A program made the position numbers and the translations under genes. Positions 1 through 13,110 of a stretch of DNA of 64,000 nucleotides are shown in pieces; positions within the stretch are counted from its first letter, which is position 1, and each line of letters starts with the position of its first letter. This DNA is from Anas platyrhynchos (taxonomy: Eukaryota > Chordata > Aves > Anseriformes > Anatidae). The stretch spans positions 37,315,001 to 37,379,000 of the forward strand of contig NC_092587.1 of the NCBI RefSeq assembly GCF_047663525.1. The letters run 5' to 3'. A model generated the notes under the pieces. That model made no database searches, was not told where the DNA came from, and worked only from the letters and a program-made list of their open reading frames with translations.

Positions 1-1133
1 CTTGTCTCCAGCAGAGGAGGTGCGGAGTCAAGCACCCTCAGGCCAGGAAGACTTTCAGCCTGCCGTCACCACGTCTCAGGCAGGTTTCTCTCCAGGCAGC
101 AGAGATAATGCAGCAGAAAGCCTGAGCAGGGACACTGTCACCACAGAGTCCCTTAGGAGGACAGACTCCCCAGTCGCAGTGGCTTTTATCACTCCCCTGG
201 CCCGGTGCCTTATTCTCCCCCAGGTCTGCACAATGCCACGGCTCTAATATGTGACAGCTGATCGTTTACAGAGCACTTCATCCTGGGCTATAGCAGGCAT
301 TTTTCCATACTGCAGTGACAGTCAAAACTCAGTCCTAATGGAGAACACCAATTTTTTCTACCCAGACCTCTCAGCTGAGCAAAGCCCTCTGCACCAGTGC
401 TTGCTCCACCCCTGCCTCACACCTCCGCCCTCATCTTCCCCACCACTGGAGGGTGAAGCATCCTCAGGACACCAGCAAGACACCTCCTTCTTCCAGCACC
501 CTTTCCTCTTCACAGATGCTGTTTGCTACATGTCATTCAAAAGCAGAGAAGCAGGCAGTGAGATCACCCTGGCTAATTGCAGTCTGTCCCTCTGGCTCTT
601 GACATCTTCACTCCTGGCAAACAGCGAGACGCTGACTGTGATGGGGGGACAGGGACCTGCTGGGGGAGTTTTATGGCAATTAAATCTATGTCAGAATAAT
701 TCAGGCACACTTCATTAATTCTGGTGCACCATTGATTTTACTGCAATTAAGTTCTGAATCTTTCAGACTTGGTTGAAATGTCAAATATCAATTAAAAAAA
801 AAAAAAAAAAAACTAAGGCATTCACAAAATGGATACTTTCTGGAGATGATTTAGCAATACTTCACCACTCCCTTCCATTTTGGTCACCAGCTCTGATAAA
901 CTTCAAGTATGAATCTTTGTCTGATAGTGTTAAAATGTTGGCCAATGCGTCTGGGAATCATTAACACTTCAACCTTAGAGCTAAATGCATGAACATTAAC
1001 CAAGGAGAGGTAGGTACCCAGTTGCCAATGCATGTGTGAGCCAGTGCAAGGTAAAATTAAAATACATAATGGGAGGAGTCAGTCAAGTTTTAATACAGAA
1101 TAAAACATAACACAGTGGTGATAACACAGTGAT
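1..1133. other. Intergenic DNA, no gene seen
   Basis: No exon is supported here. The open frames at 2-247 and 251-718 are short, lack domains and have no recognisable splice context. A 19-bp A run lies at 794-812. The left part is moderately GC-rich and the right part AT-rich, as is usual for bird intergenic DNA. Confidence 0.6.
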
Positions 1134-1290
1134 CACAGAATCACAGAATCATCTAGGTTGGAAGAGACCTCCAAGATCACCGAGTCCAACCTCTGACCTA
1201 ACACTAACCAGTCCTCCACTAACCCATATCGCTAAGTTCAACATCTAAACATCTTTTAAAGACCTCCAGGGATGGTGATCTTCAGGGATG
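1134..1290 (-). mobile_element. CR1 LINE 3'-end fragment (minus strand)
   Basis: The stretch begins with repeated ATCACAGA octamers followed by GGTTGGAAGAGACCTCCAAG and GAGTCCAACC. Read on the minus strand this is the well-known 3' untranslated end and octamer tail of avian CR1 retrotransposons. The copy is 5'-truncated to about 150 bp, as is typical of CR1, and carries no coding sequence. The left (tail) boundary is clear; the right boundary is approximate. Confidence 0.88.
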
Positions 1291-3399
1291 GATGATGCAT
1301 CAATGCCCCTCCTAACTAGAGCTGGTGTCTCATGAGCTCTGCTCCTGGTGCCAGGACCAGCTGTGCTGGATGGGGCTTGTCTGTGGACCCTGTGCACAAG
1401 GGTCCACCCTCCTGACTTCCACGTGTTTCCAGCGCACACGTGCTAGAAATCCCTGTTGCACCTTGCCCACATCCTAGGAACAGCATCCCTGCCTTCCTCT
1501 GCTCCTTCAGTGGAGAAGGGGAGAGGACATGATAAACACCACTGATTACGCTCGAGAGATCTGGAGAGTGAATTTCTAAAATATGATGCTCATTTTGTTA
1601 GACACTGTTTGAGGATATTCTAGATGAGAATTAATGAAAACCAATAGCTTTCTAGTTGTGTTTATTGTTTTCTCATTTAATTAGGGACTTAGCTCCATGT
1701 TCCAGTGTCAACAGAGCCAGCAAATATTTAAATGAGGTTGGGATACTCTTTCTTCATCGCTTTGCTTCAGGGGAGAGGAAACTCCATTATCAGTTTCTCC
1801 AATATTTTATTATGAAGCTGCAAAACAGTTTTTGTCCACATTGTGCATTGCCAATAGAGGGGGAGAACACAAGACGCCGGTGCACGGGAGGCTAACACAC
1901 CTTGTGTCTGCGTTATGCAGGAGCACAGCTGGGCTATGGCAAAGTGCTGCCCTAGGCAAAATGCAGCACGGAGCCCCCTGATGCTCCCTCGACTCCCCCA
2001 AGGGCACACCGTGTGCCCTCACATCACAGGGGACTTTGCTCCCCCATCACAGGGGACTTTGCTTCCCTGGCAGGCAGAGGCTGGGACTTCCCTTCCAGCC
2101 ACTCCTGGCACCGTGCTGGAGGCCAGGGGACATCCTGTAGCATTTCCCTGTGCTTTTTGTGGGGTGCCCTGCTGTGTCACACTCCTCCTGCCACACCTCC
2201 CCGCCAGGATGCAGTCACTCCTCAATTTTAGGGTTTGCGCTCTAATTTGATGCTTTGGGCCAGCCTGCCTGGTGCCAGCAGGCTCGGGCATCACCGCACC
2301 CACCAAACACTCCTCTCCTCCAGCACATTTCCTCCTGAGCACGAGACCTAGAAAGACACACGAGCTTACGTAGCTTATGTTCAGATGCAGTCACACATCT
2401 CCCGGACGCAGAGACCAAGGCTCAGGTGTGAAGTTCGGCTGCCAGCAGCACATCTAGCGCAGGGGTTGCTGCTGGGAGCTTTCTTGTTTCATGCCAGAGT
2501 TCCCCTAGCACGCTGAAAGATCGGGAATGGAAGGCTGCTTCAACCGTAAAGGTAGCATCCATTTGTATTTAATAGCTAGCATTGATTTCCAATTTCATAT
2601 CTGCTGAACAGTAGCCACCGGCCACATTAAAATTCATCATCGTCTTCGCTGCACCTTCCAGTTCAGACTCTGCCATCACCCTTAATGAATCAATCCATGT
2701 CAGCACAGCCTGCATGTGTTCTTAAACAGCTCCTGGTGACATTACAGAGTGAGCTCGGCTGGACCCTACACAGCCCGGTTTTAGTCCACGGGGCTACACG
2801 GAAGATTTAGGCATAAAACACTCAAGCAGCTGGAAAGACGTGCTCAATCTTTATGGAAGAGCTACTCTTTGTACTCATTGTGCTACTCTTTGTCCTCAAC
2901 GCACACGTTTATTGCAGGATAATTGTATTTATCTGTCATCGTGAAGCTTTGCTGTTCTTTAAAGCAGCACGGAAGGCACGGGATCAGCTGTGTTATCCTC
3001 TGCCAGTGCTGAAATACAGCTCCCCGCCTGGCCTGCCCTGCGTGCACACCAGCCAAACCTTCCTGGGGGTCAGGTGTTTTGCCATGCAGGCTTTGTTGCA
3101 GATGACCCGGAGCCACCCCACTCTTCTCACCTTATTACAGGGCATAAATGAAGTGCATGTCAATGCTGGTCTCCTCCAGGCCTGTGCAGCCCTGTGCCGG
3201 GAAGAGGCCCGGATATTTAGTGAATTTAGTGCACTGTCAGCAAACAGAAGCAAGCTCACATCAGTGCTCGGTGCCACATTCGAGCGGGGCTTTTGTTTGG
3301 GGAAGGGCAGCTCTGCTCGGATCACGTTCTCCTTCAAGAGATTAGTTCTCCCTAGACCTAATGTTAGCACAGCGAGCCCAGAGATATTACTCATCAATT
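1291..3399. other. Intergenic DNA, no gene seen
   Basis: The longest open frame here (2853-3401, + strand) starts with a hydrophobic run but resembles no family I recognise and is overlapped by equally long frames on the other strand. I treat it as chance. A short tandem duplication at 2021-2067 is listed separately. Confidence 0.55.
2021..2067. repeat. Two-copy tandem duplication, about 23 bp unit
   Basis: The core ATCACAGGGGACTTTGCT occurs twice head to tail with only a base or two of difference in the flanks. It lies inside a short open frame, but nothing suggests coding function. A recent local duplication by slippage is the simplest reading. Confidence 0.75.
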
Positions 3400-3860
3400 A
3401 AAAATTCAATAAAAATAAGCTGTCATTACCATAAGCCTTCTGACTGGGAAATGTGGAGTTGAGAGCTTTACCACCCCGGCCTCTGACAAAAGCCCCAAAG
3501 ACGGGCGGCCGTGGTGTTAATTGATTGGTGTCATTTATAAGTAATCTAACAATGCTGAATAATTTATTTGGCAGTGACAGGCGCTGAAAATATACAGCTG
3601 CAGGGATATGTGCCCAGCCCCGGAAGAAACGGTGCGAAGCGGGGCGCAAGGCAACGATTAAGATGCGGTGATCTCCTTGGGAACATTTTCTCATGTGCTT
3701 TGCTCGCCTGTGCTTTGATTACGGCAGAGGTGTATAGATCTGACAATGGGAGAGTATAGATCCGGGTGGCCAAAATGCACGGCCTCGATACTCTCTTTTG
3801 CAGCAGATCACCTATAATGAATTTTAAAGGCCTGCACCGTGGATGCCTAGCAGGAAATGT
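3400..3860. promoter_or_regulatory. Candidate conserved non-coding element
   Basis: This block is free of recognisable repeats and is unusually rich in developmental transcription-factor motifs for the neighbourhood. It holds homeodomain-like TTAATTGATTGG near 3516-3527, TAATTTATT near 3559 and CAGCTG near 3595. It also contains several CpGs (CGGGCGGCCG near 3501; CGAAGCGGGGCGC near 3635) in a CpG-poor background. Such a mixture is common in conserved vertebrate enhancers. Conservation itself cannot be seen from one sequence, so this is inference. Confidence 0.3.
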
Positions 3861-4549
3861 GTGGTGCTGAGTGCAGACTTGCCAAAAGGACATAAAAATT
3901 GACCGTAGCGTTTCCACGCTGAGGATGCTGCTGATGGGAAAAAGCCTTATGGTTTCATCTGTCTGACCAAAATGGAATCAAAATTCTTGCCTCTCAGTGC
4001 CTGCGGAGTAGGCTTTCCAAGGGTCACCTAATAGGGAGTGCCTCTCATTAATCTGCATTGTTTTTGCAACCGCATGAGTAGTCCCAGTTCGTACGCTTTG
4101 AAATCCAGAGAAATCACCCCAGGGAGCAAGAAAGGCTGGAGAGGCCGGCTGGCAGAGCACAATCTCTGCCCTTGCAGATGTCGGAGTGAAAAGTTGCACT
4201 TAGCTCTGTATTCACTCGGGCAAATCTCCCCCTGCAGCCGATGGCTGAAAGCTGGGACCAGTTTCAAGCCCACGTCACAGCAGCAAGCGGGCGAGTCCTG
4301 TGCGGGGGCATCCCACCCCCACAGGCCAAACCACGGCTTTTCAGTTCTCTGGAGCACAGGATGATTTTCTTAAAGGTCCGTTTTACTGGGAAAATTAACT
4401 GCGTTTCTGGGACTTGCTTTAGAAAAGGTTCCTGTGCTTTGTAACTCTGACGTTGGTCCCACTCGGGTTTGTAGAAGAACTCAGATTAGCCCCAAAACAA
4501 AAAGGACGGTCCCTTTACTGCATGATTTCTACACTGTTGAATAAAATGT

Positions 4550-4587
4550 AAAAAAAAAAAAAAAGAGAGAGAGAGAGAGAAAGAGAA
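4550..4587. repeat. A15 followed by (GA)n microsatellite
   Basis: A pure A run passes directly into alternating GA with one AA interruption near the end. The same A-run-then-GA arrangement recurs near 29.58 kb and 41.68 kb. Confidence 0.95.
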
Positions 4588-5180
4588 TTATATTGTTTAG
4601 ACCTTATTCATGTGGCTAGCTTCAAGTTGCATGTTTACAAAATATAGGTACTTTAACAAGCGATGCAGGGTGGGGTATTTCTTTCTGAGTGCCAGTTTTT
4701 GAAGTCAGGCGATTATGTGGAAATCTTAACTTTCACAAAGCCTTTAGTTCTCCAGTCTGCTCCTGGAAGTGAGCCTAAAAATATAACCAAATATAGCCAA
4801 ATGCCTCAGAAACTAGAATGTTAGAAAAAAAAAACATGCAAAACTCTATTTTAAATCCATCTTTTCTTTTTTTTTTTTCCCTTTCCCCTAGTTAGATGTT
4901 CCTTCTCAACACGATCTTGATGATCTCTGCCTTCTCCGAGTGACTCTTCAGCATTTCCAGAGCCGTGCTTGCTGGGGGGGAATGCTGACTGCGGACAGCG
5001 GCTCCAGCCTTGCTCCGAACGAGTCAGCAGCAGAGCTCTCACCGACTTCACTCAATGCTGGATGGGGTCCAAAGAGAACAAGGGCAGGAGGGAATATACT
5101 TGTTTTCATTACTCATGTTGGTTGTGTAAACAGCATTCACTTCTCACTGAGAAATATGCGACTTTATTTCCATCATTTTT

Positions 5181-5222
5181 AGAAAAAGAAAAGAAAAAAA
5201 AAAAAGAAAAAAAAAAAAAAAG
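5181..5222. repeat. A-rich tract with G interruptions
   Basis: The tract is A runs interrupted by single G bases (AAAAAGAAAAG-type). It forces a lysine-rich artefact in one open frame, so that frame should not be read as a protein. Confidence 0.95.
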
Positions 5223-7506
5223 CATTTACCAAGAAAATAATCATTACTGCACGCTGATTGCTCTTTTATTTTTTTTTCCATTGCTGCGCACATCAGAGCA
5301 CGCATTGGTACAAATACAACTGATCTGGTTAAGTGTTTTAATACACAGGGGAGTAAATTGTTTGGGATGAAAGAAATTCATTATCCACAGTTTGCAGGGC
5401 TGAAAGTCTGGCTGTTTTAATGTTACTGCAGAGCAAAAAAAAATTTAAAAGTGCATGCTGCGACAAGCTGAAGGCATCTTTAGGCTCCATTATACTAGAG
5501 TAAGCATATTAATTAGATTATTGTTCATTCCTTCAGGAAAGCTGAACCCCGACACGGCCAGTAGGAAAACCGAAGGCAATCAGCCAAAAGAATGGCCAAT
5601 TTCCCCGGATTCTTTTTTTTTCCATTAATTTTCTTCACAACGGGAAAACTCCTTGTTCCCTCCTGCGATAAGGATGGGGAAAGCCTAAGTGCACGTTGTG
5701 GGGAGGCCACACGTGAGTGCAAGCAGCGATGTGTGTGCTCAGCAGGGCAGGAGCGCGCGTTAGGCTGCAGACCCCGACAGGGTGCACGCTCCTGCTCAGG
5801 GCAATACGGGTCAGAGCCTCTCCTCCCCCTGCAAACAGAGGTCTCCCACACACAGCAAACACATCCAGGCCTTACACAGAGCTCAGCTGTTTGGACAAGA
5901 GGTTCTGTGATTAAACATTAAAGGACCTCCTCATCCAGGCTTTTGCATCAGCTTTTTCCTGCAGGGCTGTTGTTTTTGTCCATACTACCTGCCAGCTCCT
6001 GTCTGATAAAGGAAAAAGAAGACATATTTATTTACTCCCTTATTTGTTTACATTTTACCCCTACTTTGGCAGAGTTTTGTGATCCAGAAAACTCACCTTG
6101 TGCTGTCTGAAGCGATTCCTCTTTGTGTGCAGCATTGGAGCAACATCTTGGGAAATGACGTGTTTCCCACACGGGTTCTTGTACAGGGCTGCTGCCAGAT
6201 CCCCCTTTGAGCCCTGAGGTCAAGACATTACAGTGAAATCATTTCCAATCCATGAAAAAGCTTTGTGGGGTGGGATGGCCCAAGGTTCAGCACAGAGCTA
6301 TTCTTATAGGGTTGGGTTTGCAAGTACTGGGTTATCTGCCTTCACAAGAAAGTACCTCGAATGATTAGGTTAATTACCTAGAACCGAGCCTTTTCCATCC
6401 AGAGGAGCAGCATGAAGGCTGAGCAGGCTGCAGGTGTTCCCAAGGCAGCCCCCAGCTGCAGCTTTCTGTCCAGGTTGCATTTAATACATCGCCCAGTGAT
6501 GCGATGCTGCTCAGCTCCCCCGAGCCCAGCAGCTCCCTGCAGCTGAAGGCACCTCTGCATGAATTGCTGTCGTGTCTGCCTCGACGATCCTGGTTTTGGG
6601 GTCTCTGGTCATATCTGCCTGTGTTAAAGCATCCCTATCCTGCCTTCCAGCTGGAGAGGAGGAGGCAGGATTTGTTCCTTCACAAAGAAAAGGGCATCAC
6701 CCCAGGCATCGCCCCTAAATTCCTTCACACCATGGGGTCCTGGCTCGGCTAGGAGCCGCAGCATTGGCCCTTATCAGGTACTGACTGTCTGGGAGGACAA
6801 CAGCACGAGGAATTTTGTTTGCTCAAGTAATGGCAGACTTTATTATAGAGCAACCGTGCCATACTGAGCACGTTTAATAATTAAGTGGTGAGATATGACA
6901 AGTGGTGAGCTCCAGCACAATTTTTACATGCCTGGGATTGTAGTACAAGGCCAAAAGGCCAAAGAATTTCCATCAGAGGAACAAACTATTTTGCATTTGA
7001 ATCACCTATTTTGTCTATTTTTCTGCAGTCTGTAGCACAGCTGTGATATTCTGTCATAAATATTGTAAGCATAAAATTTCTCATGGTCTGAGACCTTGGA
7101 ATCTCTTCTCCCCAGCAATGCATGCGTATCGCCAGCATGCAGGACACCGGAATACACCCCTCTGTCCCTGATTAAGTCTGGAATTGATTTTCAGACCACA
7201 GCTAACAGGTCTGAAAAACAGGTTTGCTGATGGAATTGCTGACAGATTAACTACATCGATGCAAGGGCCGTCACCTCAGTGCCACGGCTGCTAACGCTCG
7301 AATATTTCTCCTTATGCCATAACAAAGGGGAGAAGAACTTGAGATTTCAAAATGATACTTGTTCTTATCTGCCCCAAGTTTGACATGAGTTTTGTTTGCT
7401 GCTTACTTGTCTCTCTCCAGTGGAACTTGAGCGCATTGTTATGAAATGCAATATTTTCCGCAGAAATGTCAAACTAATGCAGCATCAACCCTGAGACTTT
7501 AATCCT

Positions 7507-7548
7507 AAAAAAAAAAAAAAAATAAAAATAAAAATAAAAATAAAAAAA
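7507..7548. repeat. A16 then (TAAAA)n
   Basis: A pure A run is followed by about four TAAAA pentamers and a terminal A run. This is a low-complexity tract; no retroposon body is recognisable immediately upstream. Confidence 0.95.
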
Positions 7549-8948
7549 TCAGAACCAAAGTCCTCACAATAAATTTATAACAAGCTCTTTGTGGTATTCT
7601 TTGCAAGGCCCTTCTTTACGCAGAGAACATAACACCGAGCAATGTGACGTGCTGTACAGCAAATATTTATTTTTTCAGATAAGCACAGAGGCTTGAAAGG
7701 CCTAATGAGCTAATTGAAATAAATAAGGCTCTGCTGGAACTCTGGGCCGGATGCTTGCGGCTGCGATGGGGAAAATGCCCAGCTGCTCTGCTGCTCCTTC
7801 TCTGCAAGCTTGCCATGGGCGCGCCAAGATGCTGGTGGGCCAGGCTCCATGGTTTTAGGCTGCTCACTGCTCCCCGCATCTGCTCTGGCCGACCCATACC
7901 TGCAGGAATAATACGAGCCATTCCTGGCATAACCAGACCTGACTGGTGATTAAGAGAGGGTGTGCTTGATCCGGGCAATTAAAATTAGAATCCTGCTGTT
8001 AGTAATGGCCAGAACGTGCTGTTCAGCGGAAAGACAGCAAAACCAAACAATAATGTTGAATATTTTGTAAGATATCCAACGTTCATTAGAGATACCAAGA
8101 GGGTGCTTGTGATTCCCACCCTAAAAAGCTTCTGCTTCTGCAGCAACCTGAAGACGATGCTGGAGACCAAGCCCACAGCGGTGACAGGCAGCCTCACCTC
8201 GAGGACGACAGCCATCGTGCCTGGACTGATGGTGGCCATGTGGAGCTGGAGGCAGGCAGGCCAAGCAGGAAAATATGGGATGGTCAGTGAGCATCACCTC
8301 AGCTGCTCTTAAAATGCATCCTGCATGTAGGCAGTTTGATTACAATACAGAGAGGCAAGGGTGAGGAAGGGAAGCATCGATTGAGATGTGATCATCTGGC
8401 CGCATGGTGAGGTATTTGCACATCTTCCTGTGTGCTCAGCCAGCTGTGTGTGTAACATCTGGAATTAGGAGGGGGAGTACAGCTGGGACACATCCCTTTC
8501 CTGATTCCTGCAGATAATCAGCTTGTGCCCCGAGGCACTACACTTTGCTAACCATCTTCTTCAAATCCAATTTTAAATGGACTGCAAGATCATATTGTCA
8601 TGCTGGCTGACTGGTACGGCACATAAATACATAAACCCAAGGTATGACCTGCATGTTACAATGCAGTTCAGGAACTGGGAAAATGCAGAAGGAAATCTCT
8701 TATATTAAAAAAGACAACAGCATTCTTTCTATGTGACCGTTCTTTTTATTAAATTACGTATATCAAGATTTCTACCATTTTTCCTGAAGAAGTAAAGGCT
8801 GTTTCACAGAAGCTTCAGGGAAATGGCTGCATTTTAATACAGTCTAATTGACTTTTATGGTTATCTCTGAGGAGTCCTGGTCATAAAAGCTAATTAAATT
8901 ATACTGATCTACATATTCAAGAACCATTCTATTTCTCACCCTTGAAGG

Positions 8949-8977
8949 AAAAAAAAAAAGAAAGAAAGAAAGAAAAA
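8949..8977. repeat. A run with (AAAG)n
   Basis: The tract is an A run followed by about four GAAA tetramers. It is simple-sequence DNA of no evident function. Confidence 0.92.
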
Positions 8978-10247
8978 GCTGGAGGATCATCCTCATGATT
9001 AGGACACGTTACAATCTCCTGACACCCCTCTTTGTGCAGTTTGATTTGCTCAGTGTTGCAGGATATATTTAACCTTCCTGAACAAGTGACTGTCCTTACC
9101 AGCTTTAAGGATGTCGGCGATGTTATTTCAGATCTCTCCTTCTGCAAGTGTGTAGAAAGATCTATGTGCTCGATTTACAATTCTACACTCATCTAATAAT
9201 TCTCTAGAGAAAAGGTTAAAAAAAAAAAAAAGTGAATGCAAAAGTAAATCATCTAAATCTTCATGACAAGGGGTTTAAAAGTAGACTTTCTGTATTTCTT
9301 CATTTTCTTTTTTCTTTTTTTTTTTTTTGAGATTTTTTTGTTTCTGCTCTCACTTTGTGAGAGATTCTGACTTTGTTGTAATAACAGCTTAATAGCATGC
9401 CAGACCTGATACTGTAAAAAACAGCCTCACTTTTTTTAAAGTCTGACCTCCCATTATTTTCACATCCTGATTACCCACACAGTGCCAGATTTCCAAGATA
9501 TATGAGAGCCAAACAAATCAGACTTGTGCCAAGAAGAATTTTATGAAGCAGGGAAAAAAGAATGAATACCCTGGTAGCAGTCTATCTCTATCTTTCAGTA
9601 CCCAAATACTTTTGCAAATCTGGCCTAAGGCTGTAAGCAAAATTCTCACCTAGAGTTATGGCCATTGCCCTGAACAAAAATTGCAGAAACGAGTTCCTCT
9701 GGAGTTAACATCAACATAATTAGACCAATTTTTTTAAAATAGTCTTCTGACACAATGCCCCATACAAATCTCTGTCCAATGCCTTAATCCAGCTAATACG
9801 CTGTGCAGTAACTACTAAGAATTGCTCAGCAGCAGCTCAGAGTCCAGCAGGCTCCCTTGTACTTGCAGCCACCAAGCTGGGGGGTATAAAATACTATAGG
9901 CAGCAGCAGTGACGTGGTAACATCCCCCTTTTTCTCTTTTATTACTGCCTGACTGAGCGGCTCAGACCTTCTTTCATCCTCTACCTGCCTGTCCCTCCTC
10001 CTCTGAACTCCTTTGGCTCCAAGTATCCTGGGGACAGCTGTCAACAGAGCATCTGCTGCTTCTGGTTTGCATCTCAGAATGATCTGCCAATACAACAGAC
10101 AAGCATTGTCATATCCAGTGCTGCTCCTTATTGCTGACCTACTCTTTCAGCTCCCAGAAGTTTTTGAAAATACCCATAGCGTGATTTGAAAGAAGCCCAT
10201 TCACTAAACATAAAAATGTGGGGGAAGGCATTGAAGAACTAATGCAA

Positions 10248-10326
10248 TTGCTTCTGTAGTTCTTATAGTTGCTTTTATAGTTGCTTCTTATAGTTGCTTC
10301 TGTAGTTCTTATACTTGCTTCTATAG
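10248..10326. repeat. Imperfect minisatellite built on TTGCTTCTGTAG / TTCTTATAG
   Basis: Variants of TTGCTTCTGTAG, TTCTTATAG and TTGCTTTTATAG alternate about five times over 79 bp. The copies differ by a few substitutions and by loss of a half unit, giving a higher-order pattern of long and short units. There is no open frame of note. Confidence 0.85.
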
Positions 10327-10412
10327 CATCAGCAAATCCCTGAGAAACCCCCAGTAATGTGGCAGTTTGTAAGGTGAATATATGAAAATATAAAAGTCAC
10401 TTCCAGCTGGGG

Positions 10413-10440
<28 letters not shown>
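10413..10440. repeat. Poly(A) tract, 28 bp
   Basis: An uninterrupted run of A. It is one of five tracts of 25 bp or more of pure A on the + strand of the left part of the window. No processed-pseudogene body or target-site duplication was recognised beside it. Confidence 0.97.
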
Positions 10441-10444
<4 letters not shown>

Positions 10445-12569
10445 TGATTTGTCAATTTTTTATCTTTTTTTTTCTACAGAGCAACATGTGAAACTACCAG
10501 ATTTGGGCAAAACGTCATGAACTTCCATAGGAAAACATGCAAAGAAAAGGAGGTATGACTTCTTGGTAATCGAACCAAATTGGGGAAGGGGATGTTGAGG
10601 GACCAACCTCAGGATTGATCCCTGCCTGTGTTTCATACTCTGTAAGGCCCAGGATCCACCTCATTATGGCATGAGCTGTTAACCAGCTCTTAGCCATGCT
10701 AAGCAGAGAGCTGGGGGGGGTCTCAGTTTCTTCGGTGAGGGCAGACTGGTGACAAAGCTCCATTGTTCCGGTGCCTCGTCGTCCTGTGCTGTGCGATGGG
10801 GAGGTTTCTATGCCAAGCTTCTAGCTAAGGATCAGATTGCAAAAGAGAAAATCCCTTTGGCCCGAGAGCCTGTACAAAACAAGGGCTTTGTGAGACAAAG
10901 AATGAGGGCTCCCATCGAGACAGGCACCTCTTGCATTCTTGTTGACACACATGTTCGGCACCGCGGTGAAATCAGTCACGTGCTTTGCATAGCTTTCTTG
11001 ACCCTAAATAGGACAAAATTCAGTGTCCCATTCATTGTCTTTTCGGAGAAATTCCTGACCAAACCAGACATTTGTAGTTACAAGAGTTCTCTATTTACAA
11101 AGATCCAACTAGCTCTGCTTCCTTGAGCATATAGCTGCCACCAGACAAGGCAGTCATAGTCCCGTGCTCCTGCCCGGGACCAAGGTGGGGCCGGGAAGTC
11201 AGGCAAGGATCGAGGGGACATGGCCTGGCAGTGCTGGAGACAGCACTCCTGCAGCACAGCTGGTGGCTTTTCGTCTGAATGGAAAGCAGCTGATATGCCC
11301 ACAAAGCTTAACCCAAACCAGAAAAATATTAGCTAGAACCAGGCAGCCTTAGATACCATCTTATTTCTATTTGCTTTACACCCAGCCCCTCAGATAGTAA
11401 GAAACAGCAATATTTCAAGGGTCAGGTTTCAATGGTGAATTTGTGCATACAAAAAGCACAGGTCTTATCTTTGCAAGTGGCCTAGTAATCTGGAAAGTCT
11501 TTGTTTTCACCTGGGAAATCTGACCCCCTGGTTTCATAGCTGGCAGGGCTTGGCTGCAGGTGCTGCTTCTAGCCTAACGCAGTGTGTGCAGTGTCTCTAA
11601 AGCGGCTCTCAGTGACCTGATCAGGCAGGTCGATAAATATGGCTGATATATTTTAATTGAGTAGTTTCACGGCTCGGTTATGTCCTTGTTTGTAGATGGA
11701 TTGCTAGTGTGGAGATTGACAACTTTTGTTATTAGAAATGTCTGAGACGCTTCCCCACCACAGCCATAATTCAGAAGGAAACTGCACCAGCTGGACTTCT
11801 TCCCTTTTAGCAAAGCCACTCAGCTGTGTGTGTTTGATCTAAGGATGGTTATGTTATATTAGTGTGAAACATCTGATAAACAGGGTGGATGATAGCATTA
11901 GAGCCTGTGGTGTTGACAGAAACTCTGCCCATCCACCAAAACCTGCTCAGCCTATGCAGCGCTTGGTGAGGACGTACCGAGTCCTTTCCCTGGTGACCAT
12001 ATCCTGCTTCTACTTCCCACCCTCCTTCACCCACAGTTTTGTTTTGCTGTTGTCTTCTGCCCACAAGGCACCACAGTTTCTGCAGCTGCTGACTTCTATG
12101 ACTCAAATGCTTTTCTGAATCCAAAGCCGGGTTACAGAAGTACTGATGAAGCAACCACAGCCAGTGTTTTGGCTTCTTCTGTAGGCATATGCTATGAAGA
12201 AGGGCAAGTGTACCCTTTTAGCACAAGGGCTGAAATGTAGCTACGCAGCTTCTTGGTCTTTTAGGAAAGCTGTATATTATCCATTCATGACAGTAATATA
12301 AATCCTCAAGTTACTGCCTGACTGTACTCTGCCTGAGTGCCCAGGGAGTAACAGTTTTTAAAGGTAACTCACATCTGAGAGCCTTCCTTCCTATTGGACT
12401 TGGGGTGTATTGGACATTTAAATAGGAGTTAGGAGCCTAGATGCCATTGATCAAGGACATTGGCCTTGATCTTAGGGATGTTTCTAGGGGTAGATCTAAA
12501 TCCTTAGTCCTAAATTTAACTTAATATGTGAACAACTGCCACAGATGATTTGTATCATTCTGGAAAGCC

Positions 12570-13110
12570 CAAAGACGCCAGGCCAGGAATGGTACTCTCT
12601 GTACTAGGCCTTGCTTAGACACCAAATGCAAATACAGTCCCGGCCATAAAAACTTACAGCTTAAGGTTAGGAAAATATGTGGCAGATAAGCAGAAAAACA
12701 GAGAGGAGAGCAAGTCCTAGGAAGTAATGAAACAAATATTTGTTAGTCTAATAGGTTTCACTTGAACTCATAGAGGCACTGTGGCAAAAGGAGAGTTTTA
12801 AGGAAGGACTGAAGAAAAATCATGGGGCAGCTTTGCTGATGTTTACAGAGATCTCCCAAGTGTTGGGGGTGGCTTAAGACAGAATGTGGAGGTAAAAGCT
12901 AGCAAGAGGCAATGAGCACTGATGCAGTGATCTGGTGAAAGGCAGGATTCAGCTTCTCAGCCCTGGAGGATATGGTAGATGGGATGAGGATAGGCCATGC
13001 TTCTCCCCACCATCCCCAAGCCTGCACGAAGGGAAGGTACCCACAGACGAACTCCCCTAGAGCATTACACATGCTGCCTGACAACTGAAAGCCCCCCTTC
13101 TTTTGACTCG
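12570..13110 (+). mobile_element. Ancient amniote interspersed repeat remnant (class uncertain)
   Basis: Blocks such as ACAGTCCCGGCCATAAAA followed by CTTACAGCTTAAGG, then GGCAAAAGGAGAGTTTTAAG and GGCAGCTTTGCTGATGTTTA, in this order, resemble an old interspersed repeat that I recall being common in turtle and other reptile sequence. The copy is heavily diverged, has no coding capacity and has fuzzy limits. The family assignment rests on memory of the sequence pattern only. A consensus-library comparison would settle it. Confidence 0.45.

Larger units (their letters stand above)
3861..12569. other. Intergenic DNA with simple repeats, no gene seen
   Basis: No exon, RNA gene or recognisable interspersed repeat could be supported. 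All open frames are below about 140 codons, carry no domain signature and overlap competing frames. The stretch is punctuated by A-rich and GA tracts that are listed separately. Confidence 0.55.

Noticed and set aside
2853..3401. 182-codon + strand frame with a hydrophobic start
   Set aside because: No recognised family, no promoter or splice evidence, and competing frames on the opposite strand of similar length.
10248..10326. Possible CRISPR-like repeat array
   Set aside because: Units are contiguous without spacers, imperfect, and the genome is vertebrate.
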